Positions 4,047-8,644 of a stretch of 8,644 nt of DNA are shown here, in pieces (within the stretch, counting starts at the first letter, position 1; each line of letters starts with the position of its first letter). The position numbers and the translations under genes are program-made. Origin of the DNA: Candidatus Hodarchaeota archaeon (GTDB lineage: Archaea; Asgardarchaeota; Heimdallarchaeia; Hodarchaeales; Hodarchaeaceae). The DNA is taken from NCBI GenBank assembly GCA_016840305.1, contig JAEOSP010000271.1, positions 1 through 8,644 on the forward strand. Direction: 5' to 3'. The notes beneath the pieces are model-generated. The model had not been told where the DNA came from, searched no databases, and saw only the letters and a list, made by a program, of their open reading frames with translations.

Positions 4047-4047
4047 A
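4034..4047 (+). repeat. RFD-stop / ribosome-binding cassette, copy 2
   Basis: GAGGTTTGACTAAA, identical to 3875-3888. The core GAGGTTTGA also occurs on the minus strand at 4779-4787, before the gene at 4772, again as the ribosome binding site. Confidence 0.6.
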
Positions 4048-4048
4048 A

Positions 4049-4195
4049 ATGTGCCAAGAACACTATGGAGCTAGGGTATTACTTTTAAAGGAGTGTCCTA
4101 TTTGCAATTCCAAGCTAAATATATATGAATGTCCAAAATGTGGTTTAGAACCACTACAAAAAACAAGAAAGGAGGTGGTAAATGATTATGTCTAA
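4049..4195 (+). CDS. Zinc-ribbon mini-protein, CPIC-x8-CPKC
   Basis: A 48-residue protein whose core is a textbook short zinc ribbon: ECPIC (15-19), eight residues, then ECPKCG (27-32). The preceding strand (GARVLLL) and following basic helix (LQKTRKEVVNDY) complete the little fold. Such ribbons occur both as nucleic-acid-binding tags and as protein adaptors. It starts two bases after the preceding stop, using the shared GAGGTTTGA site, and carries the strong AAAGGAGGTGG of the next gene in its C-terminal codons, overlapping it by 14 bases. Confidence 0.75.
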   Translation: MCQEHYGARVLLLKECPICNSKLNIYECPKCGLEPLQKTRKEVVNDYV

Positions 4196-4373
4196 TGCGG
4201 AAAGTACAATCAAATTTGCAATTCTTAATGGTATGACTAAAAGAGCTCATATTACTGGAGCTTCTGCAAAATATACTGAAATATATCAAGAAGATATTTT
4301 TGAAAGTCTTTTTCATCCTTCTACAAGATGGGCTATTGAAGAATATCTTAAAGAATTAACAAACAAAAAATAA
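4182..4373 (+). CDS. Small soluble protein ending the plus cluster
   Basis: A 63-residue protein, not recognised. It has an amphipathic first part (ESTIKFAILNGMTKRAHI), a small-residue turn (TGASAKYTE), and a helical C-terminus (RWAIEEYLKEL). No Cys. GGAGGTG at 4171-4177 lies 4 bases before the ATG at 4182 and 10 before an in-frame ATG at 4188, so the real start may be the second and the protein 61 residues. It is the last gene of the cluster; its stop at 4371-4373 is followed two bases later by a hairpin terminator. Confidence 0.7.
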   Translation: MIMSNAESTIKFAILNGMTKRAHITGASAKYTEIYQEDIFESLFHPSTRWAIEEYLKELTNKK

Positions 4374-4375
4374 TA

Positions 4376-4399
4376 GGGGTTAAAACCCCACCTTTTTTT
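4376..4399. terminator. Bidirectional hairpin terminator between convergent genes
   Basis: GGGG TTAAAA CCCC (4376-4389) forms a short GC-rich hairpin. On the plus strand it is followed by ACC and seven T (4393-4399). On the minus strand the same hairpin is followed by TATTATTTTTTG. It lies between the plus cluster stop (4373) and the minus gene stop (4398) and can end transcription both ways. The plus-strand T-run overlaps the minus gene's stop codon. Confidence 0.8.
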
Positions 4400-4772
4400 A
4401 TTCTGCAACTTTTGCAGTTTTGCTTCCAATTACTATTTTTGCCTTATTAAATTGTTCTTGAGTCATTTCCTCCCATAAATCACCTACTTCTGAAAGAATA
4501 GGAATAATAGCAGTCATTATCTCATTAATCTTTTGTTCAGCAGATTTGTTTCGATCTAAAATAATTCCCTTGAGTCTTACTCCTAACTCTTTTACATTTA
4601 GTAAGGAAATTCCTGCTGAAACAGACATGACTAAAATCCCTGCATATATCCCTACTTTAATCATATCTGGAAGTCCTTTAAAGATCTTTGTTTCATAATT
4701 TATGAAGTAGAAAATACCACATACTACAATGATTAATTGTAAGGGAGTTATTCTTTTCTCATTCAACCACAT
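4398..4772 (-). CDS. Two-helix membrane protein, holin candidate
   Basis: A 124-residue protein with two predicted membrane helices, about 11-27 (LQLIIVVCGIFYF) and 38-59 (IKVGIYAGILVMSVSAGISLL), joined by a short Lys-containing loop. A basic linker, a predicted amphipathic helix (81-100) and a Lys-ending tail follow. A basic N-terminus, two helices and a charged cytoplasmic tail fit class II-like holins, and the position after the tail genes and before a terminator is where lysis genes often sit. No endolysin is visible here, so the holin call is inference; an envelope or virion membrane protein is the alternative. The binding site is AGAGGTTTGA at 4779-4788, just before the ATG. Confidence 0.7.
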   Translation of the reverse strand: MWLNEKRITPLQLIIVVCGIFYFINYETKIFKGLPDMIKVGIYAGILVMSVSAGISLLNVKELGVRLKGIILDRNKSAEQKINEIMTAIIPILSEVGDLWEEMTQEQFNKAKIVIGSKTAKVAE

Positions 4773-4831
4773 TTTTTTTCAAACCTCTTATTTGTAATTT
4801 AAATATATTAAAAAAATATAAATTTATTTAT
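4773..4831 (-). other. AT-rich gap, possible minor promoter
   Basis: These 59 bases between the two membrane-protein genes are almost pure A/T, with TTTA runs (TTTATTTATTTATT at 4823-4836) and TATA-like segments such as ATATATTTAAAT on the minus strand. It is the only sizeable gap in the minus module and could hold a separate promoter for the downstream gene. Low complexity makes the call weak. Confidence 0.3.
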
Positions 4832-5359
4832 TTATTCTGTTGGTGTTTCTGGAGTTGGTTCTTCCACTACTGGTTCTGGCTCTGGTGTAGGCTCTGGTAC
4901 TGGAACATCCACTTCAGGTTCGGGAGTAGCTTCTATTGTAGAAGTCTCTTCTTTTGGAACTTCTTTAGAAGCTCTTAACTCTTCAACCGTCATTCCCTTT
5001 TTTTTAGCTTCTCTTGCTTCCTCAACTTGTCCAACGACGGCATTATTACTCTCTTGAATCTCATCTGCTTGTTCTTGAGCTGAATCCATTGAATCTTTCA
5101 ATAATTTTCTTCCTTTAGCAATGTCTTCACTCGTGAGAGTACCCCAATGTTCACTAATTAAAAACCCTAAACCCGTACAGATTGCCGCATACATTATGAA
5201 AATGAAACCACATAATTCAGAACTCCAATTACTCTCAACTAAAGTTCCAAATAGAACCATTCCATATGCTCCTAATCCAACAGTAATCCAATAACCAATT
5301 ACTTTACGAATATTCATTTTTGCTTTTATACTAATCTTAGGCATTCTTGGCCATCTCAT
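4832..5359 (-). CDS. Two-helix membrane protein with coiled coil and PE/PT-rich tail
   Basis: A 175-residue protein. The N-terminus is basic (RWPRMPKISIKAKMNIRK), followed by membrane helices at about 21-41 and 48-70, a charged, probably coiled-coil segment (about 76-130), and a Pro/Glu/Thr/Val-rich disordered tail (134-175) built from loose repeats of EP, TPE and VP. The topology matches the next gene product (two helices, long cytoplasmic C-terminus), so the pair may work together as a holin/antiholin or a membrane complex; sequence similarity between them is not obvious. The ATG at 5359 follows AAAGGAGGTG with an 11-base spacer; ATG at 5344 is an alternative. It lies 42 bases after the large tail gene. 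Confidence 0.7.
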   Translation of the reverse strand: MRWPRMPKISIKAKMNIRKVIGYWITVGLGAYGMVLFGTLVESNWSSELCGFIFIMYAAICTGLGFLISEHWGTLTSEDIAKGRKLLKDSMDSAQEQADEIQESNNAVVGQVEEAREAKKKGMTVEELRASKEVPKEETSTIEATPEPEVDVPVPEPTPEPEPVVEEPTPETPTE

Positions 5360-5400
5360 CTATCCTATCTCACCTCCTTTTTCTCTAATTTTTATATTTT

Positions 5401-8400
5401 TCATGTATCATAATAATATTCTACATTAACATAAGTAATTTCTATATCTGCAACATCGGTTGCAACTATAATTAACTCAGTATATATATCAACATAGCTC
5501 GAGCAATCCACGGCAGTGAAACTGTATTCTATATCTCCGCGGGCAGTCTTATTATTACCATCATTTTCTATGTTTGATACTGTCTCAAAATCAGTCCAGC
5601 CCCTAACCCTCATCCGATCTATATAATCTCCTGCATCTGCATCATACAATCCTACAGTCACTTTCTGTATGTAGAGTTTGAGACTTCCCATGGTCGGACT
5701 CAACGGCACGTGATAAAAAAGAGAATAATCGTCAGCTCCCATGTTACCAATCCCAACCGAAGCGGTCATTCCAATGTAATCCGAGCTTGTAGGATATTGA
5801 AATGGGCATCCAATCGTCTTAGCGTTTGCTGAGCCTATGCCTAATGATGCATCTATATAAGCTTTAATGGATTGTTGAGTGGCTAAATGTGCATCTGAAT
5901 CTGATACCATATTATCTTCATCAAGAATAGCATCTTGAAGTGATTTTTGAGCTATAGCAACAGTTTCAGAAGTCCAATTACTTCCATCCCAGTCCGTGTT
6001 AGAGATTAAACCTTGAGCATATGTACTGATTTGATATACTTGTTCTGATAAATCTTGATCTAATTTCTCTTTAAAATCAGCTGATTCATATCGAATTCCA
6101 CTAGAAATGATATATTCTGTTAGACCTGTCTTATCATTATGAATTACTTGATTGATCATGTAAGTTGCTGAGCTAATTCCTTTCTGGGTATGACTAAATG
6201 TAAGGGTCTCTCCTACTTGCAACATTCCATTTGTAGTATCCCTAACTACAATCTTACAATAGATTAAATCTGTTTTTAACAAGGCTAAAAGAGCAGATGC
6301 CATTGAATTACCATCCGTTGCATCTTCTATCCAAGCAATTGTGATATCTTTAGGTTTCTTTCCAAACTCATCAATGAGAGCTTGATCTACTTGTTCTGTA
6401 GAAGTAATTTGATTTCCATCTGAATCAAACCTACCTTTTACAGTCACGGCATTAATTCGTTCTTTTCTATGGGATATTGCTGCTGAGAGACAATCCGTCT
6501 CATCATAAGTAACTCCAGAGCTAGTAGATTGAGCTTCAAAAAATAAACTCCCTGTAGGAGTATGATACCAAGTAAATTGACTCCAAGCTCCAAACTCATC
6601 TAATATTCTATGAGAATTCTTTTCCCCTATGATATCTGGATCTGTATTAAAGTCTGGAGCATCATCATAAGTTCCTTTCTGTAAGTAGGTAAAATTATCG
6701 TCTATATCGTCTAAGTAGGAATCGGGATCTGTTGTACTTGTAGTTGTACTAGGTACATGCCATTCCAAATCAAAGTAAGCGTAAGAAACAATTTCAGCTC
6801 TCTTGAAATGAGACATCATTGGATTATGTTTATATCTTTCTGAAACGTCAAAAACAAAACCCTCGAACTCCACTTGATTTGCTACTCCCTTAAAAGTTCC
6901 TACAATCTGAATGAAAACATCTGTTTCTAAAGGATAGTATCTCTCATCATAGTCTATTATTGCAGTAGCGTAATCTCTTTCTGGATGGCTTATCACAGCA
7001 TTTTGAATGTAAGAAGAGATGTCTTGGAATTTGAGTAATACAATATTTTTATTAGTTTCTTTTATGATAAGATAAGTATCTGTTATCCCTACAATTATAC
7101 CTGTTATCTTAGTCGTGGGATTTATGTATAGATTATCCAATTTAGCAATTCTATGTAAAGATTTATTGGCAATCATGTTTGAGGGGATTTGATACACGGA
7201 TAAATCATTTACTCCACTTTCTACTCCAAACGCTTTTTCTAAATTAAAGGGAATTGCATTACTTGAATTAGTATTACGATTTAACATTAATGCGATGTTA
7301 AACTCCCCTCTTTGAGTAAAAGTATCAGTACTTATTACATAAGTACAGAGATATGTTTTATTATCATCAGTATCCTTCATTACAAAAAATAGTGTGTCAT
7401 TATCAGTAGAAACAGCTATTCCCCTTTGATTTTCCAAATAAGGGATTAATAAAGTAGAATCAAGTGTCTCTAAAGCAGAAGGATTAGTTCCATCATCAAG
7501 ATCTTTTACATAGATTTTAGCTGCTTGTCCGATGTATTGATACACGACATAACACTTATCGGAAATGATTGCTGAATATGTAATCATTCCCATTTCTGTT
7601 CTCAGATCAGAATGGTATACATAAACAAAAGAATCTTCGTAATCAGTAACATAAAAATAGTCACCATTCCAACATACACCAATAGGGTAGTCATTTCCTC
7701 CAATTGTTCCAACATCTAAAATTGCTATAACAATACTAAAATCAGAATTAATTTTATAAACAACCTCATCTACAGAATCACATATATAAAAATAAGTCCC
7801 ATCCCATTCAATTCCTATGGGAGATGATAACCCAAGACCAGATATAGAATGACTCGTTTGTTCTGTAAATGAAGTATCATAAACAAAAACACTAGCATAA
7901 GTATCATCTGTTATATAAAAATAAGTCCCATCCCAGCATATTCCGCGAGGTTGAACATTATTTCCTCCACTAATGTCATACTCTGCTTCTTTTACGGTAA
8001 AAGCAGAGTTGTATTTATAAACTTTAACATCAACATGATCCACAACATAAAAATACGTTCCATCCCAACATATTCCATTACATTGATCATTTCCAGCCAA
8101 AGCTCCAATATCATGTGCGGCTTGATGAACAAAACTAGCATCATATTCATTAACTATTCCAGCATTATATTCACAAATATAAAAATGTCCATCTCCATCA
8201 CAATAACATATTCCTGAAATATCATTAATTGGAATAGTAGCACTAACATCATATGAATTAGTAGCCCCTTCAGCAATAGTACCAACAGCATCCCAACTAG
8301 GCCCACCAGCATTGTATTTATAAAACGTTAAATCATCTTCAGAAGTATCCACGGCAAACAAATCTCCATCATACACTAATATGTCTTCACAAGCATTTAA

Positions 8401-8644
8401 TGTAGGTGTTAAATCAGTTATGGAATCATCAGTAAGATCTACATAACTAAAATTTGCTTGATTATAATAGTAGTACAATTTATCATTTGCTCTATCCAAA
8501 TAAAATTTAGTAATTGCTCCACCTTCTGTAACAATTAAACTCAAAACCCTAGTAGAAGTATTTAATTTAACGATTATGGAAGTATTCTGAAAAGGAACAT
8601 AATATAATGAACTTGAATATTCTACACATAAATGTGTATTTATA
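5401..8644 (-). CDS. Giant tail protein: beta-propeller, hub-like region, fibre C-terminus (5' end outside window)
   Basis: The gene is open to the right edge: 33 in-frame codons without a stop lie upstream of the TTG at 8544, so that TTG is not the start. In all, 1080 residues are visible, numbered here from the edge. Residues about 1-440 are a beta-propeller with at least five NHL-like blades 43-46 residues apart (GICY/GICW/GIEW/GVCW at 144, 190, 234, 277, 322), each with a WDGTYFY core. Residues about 505-860 resemble tail/baseplate hub proteins (gp27/gpD-like): a beta barrel with VFIQIVGTFKGV, a segment like SHRILDEFGAWSQFTWY before GSLFFEA, and a late MLQVGETLTF strand. A short helix follows (about 855-885), then the fibre-linker motif HLATQQSIKAYID (919-931), then a Tyr-rich beta domain (about 943-1080) that may be a jelly-roll or carbohydrate-binding tip. 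Probable role: baseplate hub or host-binding component of the virion. The domain names are recognised by pattern, not by search. Confidence 0.8.
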   Translation of the reverse strand, partial: INTHLCVEYSSSLYYVPFQNTSIIVKLNTSTRVLSLIVTEGGAITKFYLDRANDKLYYYYNQANFSYVDLTDDSITDLTPTLNACEDILVYDGDLFAVDTSEDDLTFYKYNAGGPSWDAVGTIAEGATNSYDVSATIPINDISGICYCDGDGHFYICEYNAGIVNEYDASFVHQAAHDIGALAGNDQCNGICWDGTYFYVVDHVDVKVYKYNSAFTVKEAEYDISGGNNVQPRGICWDGTYFYITDDTYASVFVYDTSFTEQTSHSISGLGLSSPIGIEWDGTYFYICDSVDEVVYKINSDFSIVIAILDVGTIGGNDYPIGVCWNGDYFYVTDYEDSFVYVYHSDLRTEMGMITYSAIISDKCYVVYQYIGQAAKIYVKDLDDGTNPSALETLDSTLLIPYLENQRGIAVSTDNDTLFFVMKDTDDNKTYLCTYVISTDTFTQRGEFNIALMLNRNTNSSNAIPFNLEKAFGVESGVNDLSVYQIPSNMIANKSLHRIAKLDNLYINPTTKITGIIVGITDTYLIIKETNKNIVLLKFQDISSYIQNAVISHPERDYATAIIDYDERYYPLETDVFIQIVGTFKGVANQVEFEGFVFDVSERYKHNPMMSHFKRAEIVSYAYFDLEWHVPSTTTSTTDPDSYLDDIDDNFTYLQKGTYDDAPDFNTDPDIIGEKNSHRILDEFGAWSQFTWYHTPTGSLFFEAQSTSSGVTYDETDCLSAAISHRKERINAVTVKGRFDSDGNQITSTEQVDQALIDEFGKKPKDITIAWIEDATDGNSMASALLALLKTDLIYCKIVVRDTTNGMLQVGETLTFSHTQKGISSATYMINQVIHNDKTGLTEYIISSGIRYESADFKEKLDQDLSEQVYQISTYAQGLISNTDWDGSNWTSETVAIAQKSLQDAILDEDNMVSDSDAHLATQQSIKAYIDASLGIGSANAKTIGCPFQYPTSSDYIGMTASVGIGNMGADDYSLFYHVPLSPTMGSLKLYIQKVTVGLYDADAGDYIDRMRVRGWTDFETVSNIENDGNNKTARGDIEYSFTAVDCSSYVDIYTELIIVATDVADIEITYVNVEYYYDT
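7630..8220 (-). repeat. DNA repeats encoding propeller blades
   Basis: Five related units about 130-138 bases apart encode the propeller blades. On the plus strand each contains a version of ATATAAAAATAAGTCCCATCCCA: near 7650, 7785, 7916, 8045 and 8176. The copies at 7785 and 7916 are nearly identical at DNA level, which points to recent tandem duplication or gene conversion. Blade number may therefore vary between relatives. Confidence 0.7.

Noticed and set aside
4098..4316. 72-codon minus-strand open frame
   Set aside because: Antisense to the CPIC/CPKC zinc-ribbon gene and the gene at 4182; shadow frame.
7951..8217. 88-codon plus-strand open frame inside the tail gene
   Set aside because: Lies opposite the propeller repeats and only mirrors their periodicity; no gene-like features.

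Overview
The window looks like part of the genome of a tailed virus or provirus (Caudoviricetes-like). It is AT-rich and densely coding, and all the larger genes are viral in character. The host cannot be fixed from sequence alone. I lean towards an archaeal host because of the many tiny zinc-ribbon (CxxC) proteins, GGAGGTGA-type ribosome binding sites and TTTAAATA/TTTATAAT promoter-like boxes without a well-spaced bacterial -35/-10 pair. A low-GC bacterial phage is not excluded; the hairpin-plus-T-run terminator would suit one.

Left part, plus strand (1-4373): at least 19 very small genes packed head to tail. Four lie at 14-1028 (a two-helix membrane protein, two charged helical proteins and a Cys-containing mini-protein). 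A non-coding region follows (1029-1327), and then fifteen more at 1328-4373. Most junctions overlap by 1-14 bases (ATGA, GTGA, TAATG) or are separated by a few bases, so translation is probably coupled. Ten products (40-133 aa) carry CxxC or other Cys-rich patterns, most of them likely to bind zinc. One (2018-2344) is a probable ribbon-helix-helix DNA-binding protein with a coiled coil and is a candidate regulator of the cluster. Many of these genes are too short for routine ORF calling.

Region 1029-1327 is the most structured non-coding stretch. It holds a C-rich tract, a 150-base element bounded by a long inverted repeat with a second inverted repeat nested inside, then A-tracts spaced every 10 bases with an embedded 12+12-base inverted repeat, then a perfect 12-base palindrome over an AT-rich promoter-like box just before the gene at 1328.

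Right part, minus strand (4398-8644): a tail module read right to left. It begins with a very large protein that stays open to the right window edge, so it is cut off at its N-terminus. That protein joins a beta-propeller of NHL-like repeats to a tail/baseplate-hub-like region, a tail-fibre linker motif and a C-terminal beta-rich domain. Two small proteins follow, each with two predicted membrane helices, which are holin or envelope-protein candidates. The plus cluster and the minus tail module converge on a bidirectional hairpin terminator at 4376-4399.

Inference: the plus cluster is probably an early/host-interaction operon controlled from 1200-1327, and the minus module belongs to late structural and possibly lysis functions, with the propeller protein contacting the host surface.
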